NCBI GenBank assembly: GCA_026315105.1
Contig: CM048751.1
Span: forward strand, 341,480,649 to 341,544,648
DNA: 64,000 bases
DNA from: Locusta migratoria
Taxonomy: Eukaryota > Arthropoda > Insecta > Orthoptera > Acrididae
Reading direction: 5' to 3'
Positions within the stretch are counted from its first letter, which is position 1. Each line of letters begins with the position of its first letter. The position numbers were made by a program, and so were the translations under genes. The notes under the pieces are model-generated. The model ran no database searches, was not told the origin of the DNA, and saw only the letters and a list, made by a program, of their open reading frames with translations. Positions 1-11,371 of the stretch are shown in pieces.

Positions 1-85
1 ATGAAAAAAAAAAATACATTTAGTCCAGTCAATGAATGCATTCTAGAGTGCAAGGAATATGCGAGAATTTTCGACTTCAGGACTT

Positions 86-2766
86 TGTTATGGATAGTTA
101 GGAAGTGAACATACTAAAAGTCCCCGACCCTGTGGAGTGAGTTAAAGCGGGGAGGGGGTTGGAAAGGTACCATTTTTTTTGGTTTCTCGCTTATATCTCG
201 AAAACGGTCCGCTTTAGGAAAAAAATATTCCATATAAAAATCAAAGATAATTAAATTTGCTATAAAATTGTTTCAATACATATACGTCTAATTCCCAAAG
301 GTTTTCGAGATATACGTTATTGAAAATCGACATTTCGGAAAAAATCATCTTTACCTTACTAATTTTGTCAAACATTTACTTGTAGTGACTTACTCGATTG
401 TTTCTCAGAAACTTTGCAGAAAGAAAGCTGTAGAGCATAACATTCCTTTAATTTCATATGCACATTTGCTACCTTATATTCAGCCAATTAGATGTTACAT
501 TATTTATAAGTTGAGCGCTCAGTTTCGATGTCCTTCCAGATATGAGTGTTATGAGGGGCTGTGACGTTGTCATCTTATGAAACGTGTTATCTTGGTAAAT
601 AACAACACTTTAACATTGGTAATACGGTAATTGCAATTGAAACAGAACACCTTTTTCTAATTGTAGCTTTTATGGCAATGAAAGTATTTACAAGCACTGA
701 TGCTGATCAAAATGAAAAGAGCATTCAAAGCCACATTTTCGTTTTTCTGAAGAGGAGTGGTTGAGGCTCATTCATATTCCTCAGTACTGAAGACGTCGTC
801 CAACGAGATTGGTAGAGCCTCGATGTCACTGTCCAATGCTAGGTATATAGCCATGGTCACTGTCGCCATCTTCGTCCTGAATTAATATTCCGTTTCCTTT
901 GTAGCAGTTGCGGTGCAGTTCAGGCATGTAACAGAGCAGTGTAATAACGCTTTCTTGAACCACATCTACCACTGTCACATCATTTCGTGTATCGACAAAA
1001 ATTCGTCACGGTCAGCATCAAACTCGGAGAGTTTCGGAACTAGTTGGTAATTCCTTCTTTACCAACTCCAATTCAGCGCTCCGATTTTCGGTTCCTCTCC
1101 TAACCAAAGGCGTATTTGGTTGCACGTTCGGAATGCAGGCTGCTTAATAGCTCCTTCAGTTGGAGGGTGACTTGAGAGATTAGGCTTCATGTTCCCAGCT
1201 GCTTTCATTGAAACGTAGTCTTCAGACATGGATGTTGAGAGTTTCTGGTACAACGACCACTTGAAGTCCAACCGACATTTATCATGGTACACAGCCTCCT
1301 CCGCAACTAAATCATTTGAGGTGGAAAGACGCCTCAACACTTCCTCTCCCCTTCTGATCAACTCTAACTCGAGCAGCATCCATACTCGTCACTTAGATGT
1401 CAGTTCTGTTGCGTCCCTTTGCGATATTAGTAACTGAAAATATCGTCCTGCGTCTGTCCTTCGGGTTCTATTGATCACTGTCAAAACTTTCGGCACAAAA
1501 GAATCATTTTGTTTTGAAATCGAATTTCGGTTGTTTGGATGTCAAAGTTGCAGGCTGAGGTGCTTCAGAGGACGATAAGACTGCCTGTCTCTTTTAATGA
1601 GCCTTGATGGTTTGCGGCCTGATGTAACTTTTTCGACATTCAGTATGAATCAGAAGAATGTCCAAACCTTCTAGAGATGAGCAATTACTGTTTCCCCTTT
1701 CCCTACTTGCTCTGATGAGTTATACCCAACACCTGGTCCATCAATTGTTTCATCACGTACAAAACACCGAGTACCCATTGAGCGCCAAACACAGTCAACA
1801 TATTCATAAATAAATAAAAAATATCGTGAAAAGCCGGCACATAATACCGACACACAAACTTTTGTCTACGCTTGGCGAACTTTTGATGTGAACTGAAGTA
1901 AGAACACTCCATTCCACCCCTTGTGCGGTGTCTTGGAACGAGCGAGTGACAGACCTCCGCTCTTCGTCGTGGGGCTTCCCCATCGTTAACCCTGTCCCGT
2001 GCGTCAGGTACCGGCGACCTTGACGGCGTGTCCACTGCAGGCGACAATAAATGAGCCTTGACTCTTCCGCCTCAGAAAAACGAATATGTTGCGTTGAATG
2101 CACTTTTTTTTATCTTGAATCACTATCAGTGCTTGTAAATACTTTCTTTGTATGATTCACAATATTGCCATAAAAGCTACAATTAGAAAAAGGTGTTCTG
2201 TTTTAATTACAATTACCTTATTACCAGTGTTAAAGTATTGTTATTTACCACGATACCACGTTTCATAAGATAAAAAGTCACAGCCCCTCAAAACACTCAT
2301 TTCTGGATTTCTGGAAGGGCATAGGAACTGAGCGCTCATCTTATAAATGATGTAACATAATTGGCTAAAGATAAGGTAGCAATTGTGCATATAAAATTGA
2401 AGGAAATTTAATGTTCTTCAACTTTCTTTCTGACAAAGTTTCTGAGAAAGTGACTCACTAGAAGCAAATGTTTTATAAAATTAGTGAGGTAAAATGATTT
2501 TTTTCTAAAATTGACGATTTTCAATAACGTATACATCGAAAACCATAGGGAATTCGACATATACGTATTGAAACAATTTTATAGCAATTTTAATTATCTT
2601 CGACTTTTATTTGGAACTTTTTTTGCCTAAACCGGACCGTTTTCGAGATATAAGCGAAAAACAAAAACAAAACAAAAAATGGTACCATTCCACCCCGCTC
2701 GTCGCTTTAGCTCACAACCCAGGGGCGGGATCTTTTAGTATGTTCACCTCCTAACTATCCCTAACA
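86..2766. mobile_element. DNA element with ~680-bp terminal inverted repeats
   Basis: The left arm (about 86-780) is the reverse complement of the right arm (about 2045-2766). Matched landmarks include GGATAGTTAGGA near both tips, ATATCTCGAAAACGG near 193 (reversed near 2640), the ATGATGTAACAT-type block, and the CGTTTTTCTGA block at about 745 and 2075. Tips are near TGTTA at 86 and TAACA at 2766. No target duplication is clear. The centre (780-2045) has no recognisable transposase. A minus-strand reading at 1059-1379 contains a pattern like DLVAEEAVYHDKC that I associate with uncharacterised TE proteins, with an in-frame stop just upstream. Superfamily is undetermined. Confidence 0.75.
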
Positions 2767-2828
2767 TTTTGTGATATACATTTCAGTAAATTAGCTTACT
2801 ATGACTATTTTCATTCACTGCTTTCATA

Positions 2829-3252
2829 TGGGATCATATTCTGCGGCAATTCAAGATCAGTAAAAAAGTATTCATTGCACAAAAGTGTGTAATCAGAATA
2901 ATTGCTGGAGCCCACCAGAGATCATCCTGCAGACATTTATTTAAGGATCTAGGGTTCTTCACTGCAGCTTCACAATATATATATTCACTTATGAAATTTG
3001 TTATTAACAATCTCACCCAGTTCAAAAGTAATAGCAGTGTGCATAGCGACAACACTAGGAGAAAGGGCGATATGCACTGTTCATGGTTAAATCTAACTTT
3101 GGCACAGAAAAGGGTGAATTATGCTGCCACAAGTCTTCGGTCACTTACCAAGTAGCAGCAAAAGTGTGACAGATAGCCAACTAGTATTTAAAAAGAAATT
3201 AAAGGTATTTCTGAATGGCAGCTCCTTCTACACTTTAGATGAATTTTTAGCT
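2829..3252 (+). pseudogene. LINE reverse transcriptase C-terminal fragment
   Basis: The plus-strand frame from 2829 reads CVIRIIAGAHQRSSCRHLF, then SQYIYSLMKFVINN, and a NTRRKGD block. This series is typical of the post-RT C-terminal region of arthropod non-LTR retrotransposons. A stop occurs near 3152 and the frame resumes with FKKKLKVFLNGSSFYTLDEF near 3190-3250. It is 5' truncated, with no RT catalytic core. It abuts a minus-strand LINE tail at about 3253. Confidence 0.75.
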
Positions 3253-4672
3253 CATCATCATCATTAGAGACTGATTATGCCTTTCAGCGTTCAGTCTGGA
3301 GCATAATACCTCTAATAAAATTCCTCCATGATCCCCTATTCAATGCTAACATTGATGCCTCGTCTGATGTTATGCCTTTTACTTCAAACTCATTCTGCAC
3401 CGAATCTAAGTACTTTCTTCTTGGTCTACCTCGACTCCTCTTACCCTCCGCTGCCGAGCCCATGAGTCTCTTAGGTAACCTTGCTTCTTCCATGCGTGTA
3501 ACATGTCCCCACCATCCTAGCCTGTTCGCTCTAACTGCTTCATCTATGGTGTTCATTCCCAGTTTTTCTTTGATTTCCTCATTATGGACACCCTCCTGCC
3601 ATTGTTCCCATCTATTAGCACCTGCAATCATTCTTGCTACTTTCATACCTCTACCTTATGTATAAGGTAACCTGTATCCACCCAACTTTCACTCCCATAC
3701 AACAAAGTTGGCCGAAAGATAGAGCCTTAGTCTTGGTACTTACTTCCTTCTTGCAGAAGAGAGTAGATCTTAGCTGAGCACTCACTGCATTAGCTTTGCT
3801 GCACCTCGATCCCAGTTCTTTCACTATGATGAAATCCCGTGAGAAAATACAGCCCAGGTACTTGAAACTGTCTACTTGTTATAACTTTGTTCCTCCTATT
3901 TGGCACGCAATCTGTTTAAATCTTTTTCCCATAGACATTTCTTTCGTTTTGGAGATGCTGATCTTCATATCATAATCCTTGCAGCTCTGATCGAGCTCCG
4001 AAATATTAGTTTGCAACCTTTCAATCGAATTTGCCATTACAACTAAGCCATCCGCATATGCGAGAGTGATTATTTTGTTTTGACCTATTTTAATCCCGCC
4101 CTGCCAGTCTACTGTTTTCCACATATGATCCATGAATAGTATGAACAACAGTGGTGACAGGTTACAGCCTTGTTTTACCCTTGAAACTACCCTGAACCAT
4201 GAGCTTAATTTGCCATCTACTCTAACTGCTGCCTGACAGTCTACGTAAAGCCCTTTAATTGCCTGCAGAATTTTGCTCCTATCAGTAGCTTCCTCCTAGG
4301 AACACGGTCATAAGCCTTTTCCAGATCTATGAAACGTAGATACAATTCCCTGTTCCACTCATAACACTTTTCCATTACCTGCCGTAAGCGAAAGATCTGG
4401 TCCTGACAGCCTCTTAGAGGCCTAAACCCACACTGATTTTCATCTAACTTGTCCTCAATTAATACTCCCACTCTCCTTTCAACAATACCTGAGAATATTT
4501 TGCCTAAAACGCTAATTAAAGAGATACCTCGATAGTTGTTACAATCTTTTCTGTTTTCATGTTTGAAAATTGGCGTGATTACCGCTTTTGTCCAGTCAGA
4601 CGGAACCTGTCCCGATTCCCACGCCTTCTCAATTATCCTGTGTAACCATTTGAGACCTGATATTCCACTTTA
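3253..4672 (-). pseudogene. RTE-like LINE, 5'-truncated, decayed
   Basis: Minus-strand frames give, in order: ESGQVPSDWTKAVITPIF and NNYRGISLISVLGKIFS (4672-4490), DENQCGFRPLRGCQDQIFRL and FIDLEKAYDRVPR (4471-4241), the palm segment with LAYADGLVVMA (4148-3879), and a C-terminal block with GWWGHVTRMEE and GRPRRKYLDSV (3646-3284). The catalytic YADD has become YADG, and frames shift between blocks, so it is dead. The element ends at a (ATG)n tail at about 3253-3266, the short tandem-repeat tail expected of RTE-like LINEs. Confidence 0.85.
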
Positions 4673-4958
4673 TTTGACGAGTTCCGGCTACTTGAAAATT
4701 TTTAAATGAAATTTAATTTAAAAAAATAAAAAAGAAAGAGAGAGAAAGAGAAGAAATGATAACAAAAATCCTTAAGATATTGATATATAGAGACACCATT
4801 GACTAAACTGATACGTTCCACACCATTACGAAATGTCGTATACGTGGTGTATGGAACAGGTATTAATATAATCTAAGTTACTTAAATACTTTCCAAGCGA
4901 GAGTGAAGTGCGTGGCAGGGTATGAAGATATTAAAGCAAAGAACTCGTCCAGCGGTAC

Positions 4959-5118
4959 CTGGTGAAGGAGGCGGTGTTCCGTAGGCCGTGGCGCTCCTCG
5001 CCCACCTCCAGGTTGTCGGGGCAGTCGTCGTGCCGGCGGCAGCACGCGTCCGTGGCCGCCAGCACGCCGAAGTCGCCCTCGCTGCGAGCCACGTTGCCCG
5101 CGCCGCACCACTTGGTAC
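4959..5118 (-). CDS. Secreted phospholipase A2 (group III-like), catalytic exon
   Basis: This is a 160-bp GC-rich exon carrying the diagnostic core of group III phospholipase A2, which hydrolyses the sn-2 ester of phospholipids with calcium. It reads TKWCGAGN (calcium-binding loop), then TDACCRRHDDCP, the Cys-Cys-x2-His-Asp active site with the catalytic histidine, then HGLRN and FTR. The minus-strand acceptor is gtcttgcag|GTACC and the donor is TTCACCAG|gtaccg. It begins with two bases that complete the Gly codon left by the 11127-11336 exon and ends with two bases of an Arg codon. The family normally continues with further cysteines and a CxCD motif. I see no such exon between here and the left edge, so the gene probably continues outside the window. 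A Tc1-like element starts 76 bp upstream of the acceptor. Confidence 0.88.
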
Positions 5119-5196
5119 CTGCAAGACCACCACGCTACCACTCACTGCCCCGTGCACAGGTGGCGGGCCCGGAGCAGCTAGCCTCTTCAGTCTATA

Positions 5197-5251
5197 CACT
5201 ATGTGATCAAAAGTATCCGGACACCCCCAAATACATACGTTTTTCTTTTAA
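5197..5251 (+). mobile_element. Tc1-like transposon, left terminus (part 1 of 3)
   Basis: After a TA dinucleotide, the sequence CACTATGTGATCAAAAGTAT followed by CCGGACACCCCC is a terminal motif I associate with insect Tc1-like elements. The body resumes at 7304 and 8405, so this is the left end of an element broken by two insertions. It lies 76 bp upstream of the phospholipase exon acceptor. Confidence 0.65.
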
Positions 5252-7303
5252 CAAGGAAAGCACTTGGGCTCGAACTTAACACATATACACCAAAATCGTA
5301 TGAGAGATAATGTAAACATCCCTCATTGCACTAGTGATACTCCCACATCTGCAATGCATCTGCATACGCGCCAGGAAACAGCATATATGACACTGCTCTC
5401 AAAATTACTGCCAAAGCTGCAGCTACTGCACAGTCAAAGCTAACTACAGGATTCGCGGGTGTGTAATGCGAACTACTAACTACAGAAATACTAAATTTCT
5501 CCATCCTTGTAGTTAACAAAGAAAGAAAAGGTAATTTGGATTAGGAGTAAATGAAGAACACGAAACAGTCTGAAGGTTTGATTTTGAAATCACTTTATGC
5601 TTTGTTCATAAGAATGATGCACATGAAACATTAACAATATTGATTCTTTTACATTTCTTTACAGGAAGTCGTTATTTTTTTGCTATCTTGATCAAACACT
5701 AACTAGTACGTTAAGCAATGTAATCAAAAATCAAAATTATCCTTATCATGTTTTCTCCCATCTTTCATACAAAAAAAGTCATACTAAACATCCGCACTAC
5801 AAATTGGATTATTTAGAAAATGAATATAAAAAAATACGCACTACAACCCTTCACGCTGAATGTCTGTCAGAGATGGACAACAAGTACGCCGAGCGCGTAA
5901 TAATGAAAATGATGATTCTCCTTACTTTCATTTTTTTAATAATATCACATCACTTTCAGTCATCGTTAAATTCTCCAAATTTGGTTTACCTCATCATCCA
6001 CAGAAAAAAAAATCTGTTATTATTATTGCACATAAAAAGTACGTCTGTTCAAAGCTCACACTGCAATCTTGAAACTTAACGCCATGACTAACTACACAAC
6101 ACTCTGCCACTGCTCACTCATTGGTGGCGTCAAACGAATCCTACTGGCTCAAACGCGAAGCAGCTCACAAGAAAGTGTGTCCTCGCTGAGTCACCAAAGA
6201 TATCAGTCACCGACATTCAACATGGCAGACCTCAGATGTGAGTAACTTCACCTACAATTCACTATGCGAACAAGCAACGTCATGTAGATGAGTGGAAGAC
6301 GCGCGTGCGTGCCTGCATGTGTGAGTGTGTCTCACAAGGAAGGTACTTGGGCTCGAACAAACACATATACACCAAAATCGTAGAGAGATAATGTAAAGAT
6401 CCCTTATTGCACTAGTGATACGCCGGCCGCGGTGGCAGAGGGGACTAAGGCGCTTGAGTCACGGTCTGCACGGCCACTACGGTCGGGGGTTCCAATCACC
6501 CATCGGGCATGGATATTTGTGCCGTCCTAGTTCGTAAGTAGTTCATAAGTGGTTTGTACGTTTAGGGACTGATGACCCCGTAGTTAAGTCCCATAGACTA
6601 TACAAACATTTGATACACTAGTGATACTCCCGCATGTGCAAAACTCTGCAGTCGTCCGTTAGAGGCCTCTGCCATGCCGCAATGCACTTTGACCTGTCGG
6701 TTCGCCAGTAGGGACGGTGCAGTGTGCCTCCGAAGTTGCGTTTTGTGATGTTATTTGTGTGGTGAAGTGTCAGATGGTCCGGCGATTGCTAATTAATCCT
6801 GCTAATGTATTTCGATTAGTTGAGATGATGTTACGAAGAACCCTTCTTCGTGAAGATGGTATTAGTGTAGAAGATGAATCATTTGCATGCTTTCTCGTAT
6901 CTGATATGGTACAGAAATATGAGCATAAGTTAGATACTGTTGTTACAAACTCATAGGGATGATAATAACTAACAACTCATTGCAAGCGGTAGTGCTACGG
7001 TAAGTGCGGGAAGAGGCGATGGAAGCAGTGGCAGTGAATACCAACAGTCTTTCGGGGAGAAGGTTAACGTTGCAACTATCATCACGGCTTTTGATGATAA
7101 TTCGCTAGAGAACACGTATGATGATTATTACATAAGTTATAGTTAAGATATCTGCATTAAGTATGGCATCTACAGTGCATCATAGAGCATGGTTGCAGAG
7201 CTTTGCAGAAAAACAACACCCACCAGCACATTGAGGTGTACGTAGAGATCCTGTAATCAAACGTTCATACAGAATGTTTGTTCGAGCCCATGTACTTTCC
7301 TTG
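5252..7303. mobile_element. TIR element inserted in the Tc1-like copy
   Basis: The terminal motif CAAGGAAAGCACTTGGGCTC starts at 5252. A near copy starts at 6335 in the same orientation, and the inverted copy (GAGCCCATGTACTTTCCTTG) ends at 7303. About 80 bp after the first two motifs also match each other (ACATATACACCAAAATCGTA), so the left end is duplicated within the insertion. There is no recognisable transposase. The 79-codon frame at 6717-6956 has no family I know. A SINE interrupts it at 6422-6615. Confidence 0.55.
6422..6615 (+). mobile_element. tRNA-derived SINE (main family), copy 1
   Basis: The head GGCCGCGGTGGCAGAG plus the B-box-like GGGGGTTCCAATC and the body ending CATAGACTATACAAACATTT match the window's main SINE family. 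It is flanked by a perfect 12-bp target duplication, CACTAGTGATAC, at 6410-6421 and 6616-6627. Confidence 0.9.
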
Positions 7304-7425
7304 TCAGTGCGTTGTGCTGCCAGCTACTCCATATCAGCGACCTCAGTAGCCATTATACATAGTAAGAGAGCAGACAGAGGCCTTCAGCAGAACTCATGAA
7401 CTTCCGACTTTGTAACATTACTTTT
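7304..7425 (+). mobile_element. Tc1-like transposon, segment 2 of 3
   Basis: This is the 5' leader of the Tc1-like element (GTGCTGCCAGCTACTCCATA, then TCAGCGACCTCAG) resuming after the insertion at 5252-7303. It ends near ACTTCCGACTT, where a second insertion of about 980 bp begins. Confidence 0.5.
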
Positions 7426-8404
7426 GTGTTATTGCCTGTACGCCTCCGCGATTAAAAGATTAAGGATTTTTGTTAGAATTTCTATCACAGAAAAATCTGG
7501 GAAAAATCTGATTAAATACTTTTGACAAGGGTGGATTAAATTAATACACGAAATTATTGAATAGATGAAATGGCGGAATACAGATTGGGGTTGAGGCAAC
7601 ACACAAAAATGACGTTACAGAAAAAACTTACGGAAAGTACTCATTGTAGTTTCTTTCTGGAAATGTTGTTCACAGCATCTGAAACTGTTAAGCCGGTGAA
7701 TAGTTTAGATAAGCTTTTTGATACTTCCGCAGTAAAATATTGTTCAGACTTCGCCTCATAAGTCATTGTTGACGGACGGTGTCATAAAGTTTAATTACGC
7801 AAATAACAAAAATAACAAAATCTATAGGACTTCGAAAAACTGTTTATACGAATGCAGGTCCTAAAAGCAAGAAAGGTAATGATTTAGAGTAACCGATAGG
7901 GATTTAATAAAGGCAATACACGAAACGAAAGTTATGAGGGAATATGGAGGAACTGAAAATCTCAAAGAAAATGAATAATTAAGGAAGGATGGGACATTGT
8001 TAAGTGAAAACAGGGTGGAGACATGGCTCTTAACAAAAGAGGGTATATTTTAAAGTAAAATTTAACAGCACTCACACTTACATCACAAAGCAGTCTTAAT
8101 TAGCTCAAACAAGAGGTGAATGATCGCGGTTCCGCCTTCTCGACACGGCGGAAGAAACGAAAGACGAGCGAAAATACCTTTCCACAGATAAAATATATCG
8201 AGAAGGAGAGAAACACGGCGATAAGTGTCGCTGATTCATAAAAAATATATATTAATGTAATTATATATCGTTACATTGCCCCCTCTGGCTTTGTGGGGGG
8301 ACAAATGTAAACCCTACACAAAGACATAAAACTTCATAATTTGATTTTTTCAAAATTATACAATTTAAAGTTACTGTTATTCTTTTTGTAAATTATTTGA
8401 TACT
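7426..8404. other. Unclassified insertion splitting the Tc1-like element
   Basis: This AT-rich stretch separates two collinear parts of a Tc1-like element, so it is probably itself inserted. The frame at 7570-7761 (63 codons) has no recognised family. I see no clear inverted termini, and poorly defined borders leave the class open. Confidence 0.35.
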
Positions 8405-8735
8405 ATTGGTCAGGTGATAGGGTGTTAGTTGTGTTATAAGTCTGTACGCGAGATTTCGACTCCTAAACTTCTCTAGGTCCACTGTTTCTGATGTGATAAT
8501 GAAGTGGAAACTTGAAGGGAAACGTACTGCACGAAAGCGTACAGACCGACCTCATCTGTTGAATGACAGAGACCGCCGATAATGTTTGCGGGTCGTACGT
8601 TGTAATAGGTAGGCATCTATCCAGATTATCACACAGGAATTCCAAACTGCATCAGGATCCACTGCAAGTACTAAGCCAGTTAGGCGGTAAGTGACAAAAC
8701 ACGTATTTGATGGTCGAGCGCCTGCCCATAAGGTA
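8405..8735 (+). pseudogene. Tc1-like transposase N-terminal relic (part 3)
   Basis: Plus-strand reading across several frameshifts gives GQVIGC, SVREIST, then IITQEFQTASGSTAS, matching the helix-turn-helix region of Tc1-like transposases. There are multiple stops, and the catalytic DDE region is absent. Similarity ends at about 8735. Confidence 0.6.
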
Positions 8736-8884
8736 TACATCGCGCAATTTTGGTACGCAGCGAAATGAAAATCGGAATCGCAGATGTCAAGGTAAGTATA
8801 ACCTACAACTCGAACCACCAGATGACACTGCTAGCGGTATCACCTGACAAACGCATGTAAATGGCAAGGAGTTTCTTTGATCTT

Positions 8885-9900
8885 CATAAGCTACTAGAGG
8901 ACCCGTGCGAATACTTCTCACCGTTAGTGGAAAATTGGGAAAAATGGAAGTAAAGTTGAATGTTCACGTAAAGCTTTCTTCAGAATCAATTAATGCAAGT
9001 ATTTTAAAGCGCAAATGAAAGAGCTTGATCCGTTGAGTGTTGTTAGGTCAAAAAGAACTGCATACCTTAATTAGAACCGAAGATACCGTACAACAAACCG
9101 ATTAAAATATTCGGTGGAAGAACAGAAGGATACCGCTTTGAATAAAAATAAAGTATCGAGAGACTTAAGTTAATTCTGATACTTGATGACAAACTGGGAA
9201 TTAATACCTTTCGTTTAAAGCAAAAATGAAGGAAATCGGTCGGATACATCTACATCTACATGGGATACTCTGCAAATCACATTTAAGTACCTGGCAGAGG
9301 GTTCATCGGACTACCTTTATACTATGTATCTCCCATTCCATTCTCGAATAGCGCGCGGGAAGAAAGAACACCTGAATCTCTCCGTTCGAGCTCTGATTTC
9401 TCGTATTTAATTCTGATGATCTTTTCTACCTATGTAAGTGGAAGTCAAAAATATATTTTCACATTCGGAGGAGAATGTTGGCGATTGGGGTTTCGTAAGT
9501 AGCCCACGCCGCTGCGATAAGCGCCGTTGTTGTAATGATTCCCATCCCATATCCTGTATCATTTCCGTAACGCTGTCTCCTCTGTATCGTGACAATACAA
9601 AACGAGCTGCCCTTGCTTGGACTCTTTCGATGTCCTCCGTCAAACCCACCTGATAAGGATCCCACACTGGGCAGCAATACTCCAAAAAAGGACGGACTAG
9701 GGTAGTGTATGCAGTCTCTTTAGTAGTTCTGTTGCATCTTTTAAGGATTCTGCCAATAAAACGCAGTCTCTGGTTCGCCTTTCCCACGACACTATGTTCG
9801 TGTTCTTTCCAGAACGGCCTAACTAACTGAGTTTAGTTTACAGAAAGGACATCCCCATAAGAAATATACAGAAGGAAATCGCGTTTTAAGTTTGGTCTGG
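8885..9900. repeat. Dispersed repeat, copy 1 (interrupted by a LINE)
   Basis: The parts 8885-9243 and 9816-9900 together are the reverse complement of 54380-54830. Shared landmarks are ACCGTTAGT, TTAATTAGAACCGAAGATA, AAGCAAAAATGAAGGAAAT and AAGAAATATACAGAAGGAAA. In the second copy the two halves are continuous, which shows that the LINE at 9244-9815 is an insertion. Confidence 0.75.
9244..9815 (-). pseudogene. CR1-like LINE 'B', 3' end
   Basis: Minus-strand translation (9787-9407) reads GKANQRLRFIGRILKRCNRT, LEYCCPVWDPYQVGLTEDIE and RVQARAARFVLSRYRGDSV, the post-RT region of CR1/jockey-group LINEs. The 3' end is a (TGTAGA)n-type tail at about 9244-9260. It is 5' truncated without RT motifs. 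Confidence 0.85.
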
Positions 9901-10460
9901 CCGACTGACTTTGGTTTCCGTAGATTCTTTTAATATATAAGATTTGTTTCTATATACTTTTGAGTTAATAGGTTTATTTTCCATTTTTTCCGAACGTCTG
10001 ATGATGCCTAGGACAGACGAAACGCGTCACATATAAAAATCGCACTGACGTGTTTTACGGCCCACTTTAAATTTGCAGTTTTATAAGTTTTCACAAACAT
10101 TTTGGACCAAAAAATAATCTAAACAATAAAAAACTAATTAATAAGAGTGTCTGAAATCCTTTTAGGAAAAAAAAATAGCTAGTGCAGGGTTCCGAACCAC
10201 CAACCTTTAGCGTTTCATATTATTAATGGCCGTTGTTAACTGATGCTAATACGGCATTTATAGATTCTAGATTGTTATTTATCGTACGAAGAACGATGTG
10301 TTTTTGTTAATCTTCAGTGCGCCATTGCTTTGAAATGACAACGTGTGTAAGTTACAATAATAAAATCATCAAATACGCAACGCAAGATGACGTATGCCAG
10401 AGAAAGTTCTGGGCGAGGAATGTCACGTGACATCTGCGAACGGCTGGTTTTCGTTAATTC
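9901..10460. other. AT-rich stretch with a possible Penelope-like terminus
   Basis: I see no gene. At 9994-10028 the plus strand has CGTCTGATGATGCC, then GACGAAACGCGTC. This CTGATGA...GAAAC arrangement is found in Penelope-like terminal repeats with hammerhead-type ribozymes, but stem II pairs poorly here. Confidence 0.3.
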
Positions 10461-10469
10461 AATGGAGGG

Positions 10470-10930
10470 TTTCAAATCTCCGTTATTTTTGCAAATATGT
10501 CTCAAACTATACGAGATATGAAAAAACATAAGGGAGCTAAGTTGTAGAGAATTTTCTCCTCTACCAATAAGGTTATTCCATTTTCGTGTCAGATGAACGG
10601 TTAGTTTTCAATTACAATTATATTACAAACGACTTTTTTTTATATTACTACCGTATTTTTGTCCGAAAAATTTCAAAAAGGGAGGTTCTGGTCTCTGGCG
10701 GCATACACTCATATCTGTAAAATTTGGTGCTGATTGGTTGAACGGTCGTCTTAAAAACAGGGAAAACGTTACGGACAGACAGACAGACATACATCCAAAT
10801 ATCGCCGTTATTTTTGCAAATATCTCTGAATCGATACAAGATGTGAAAAAATATAATAGAGCAAAGCTGTAGAGAATTTTCTCCTCTACAAATTCGGTTA
10901 TTCAATTTTCGTGACAGATGAATAGTTAAG
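10470..10930. repeat. ~130-bp direct repeat, two units 330 bp apart
   Basis: Units at about 10470-10605 and 10800-10930 share CCGTTATTTTTGCAAATAT, GTAGAGAATTTTCTCCTCTA and TTTTCGTG-CAGATGAA. They are separated by a segment containing a (CAGA)n run. No coding capacity is recognised. Confidence 0.7.
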
Positions 10931-11126
10931 CCGATATTTTTATTTAAATTTCGAGCTGTCAAAGGACGATCGCAAAGGCCCACTTTTAGTGTTACTACCG
11001 TAACAGGAAAATGTTGTATTTGAGCAAGCAGGACTGTTTTTTTTACTAGAATAATACAAAATACAAGTACATAATGCTTTTCCTTGAAAGGCAGGCTTGG
11101 TCGGATGTAGTGGGGTGGCGACTTAC

Positions 11127-11336
11127 CAGGGTGCACGACGATGCGTTTCTTGAGCGCCTCGTAGATGCCGGCGGGCGTGAGCGCCACGTCGTCGACGTCC
11201 AGGTACTGCGTGACGAGCTCGTCGACGACCCGTCGGCAGCCGGCGGCGGCCTCGCCGGAGCACGTGCTGTTGAGCCCCACCAGCTCCAGGAAGCGGCCGG
11301 CGGTCTCGCCGGTCACCGCGCCCGCCAGCTGCGTGG
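11127..11336 (-). CDS. Secreted phospholipase A2 (group III-like), middle exon
   Basis: This is a 210-bp GC-rich exon. The minus-strand acceptor is ctgtcggcag and the donor is cctg|gtaagtcgc. It begins with the last two bases of a codon, and the previous exon supplies the first base, giving Ala. It then reads 69 codons and ends with one base of a Gly codon. The product contains two cysteines (STCSGEAAAGCRR) and ends IVVHPG, which leads directly into the catalytic exon. That is where group III enzymes have the segment before the WCGxGN calcium loop. The N-terminal part is not conserved enough to identify alone; assignment rests on splice-phase agreement and the following exon. A LINE 3' end begins only about 35 bp upstream of the acceptor, and a SINE sits inside that LINE. 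Confidence 0.78.
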
Positions 11337-11371
11337 CTGCCGACAGCGAGAGGCCACAGTCAACGACAGTT

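Noticed and set aside
1228..1437. A short plus-strand gene in the 86-2766 element
   Set aside because: It is antisense to a reading with weak TE-protein resemblance and has no features of its own.
10648..11316. A 222-codon protein
   Set aside because: Only the first part (up to 11127) is coding exon; the rest is translation through the donor site into repeat-rich intron.
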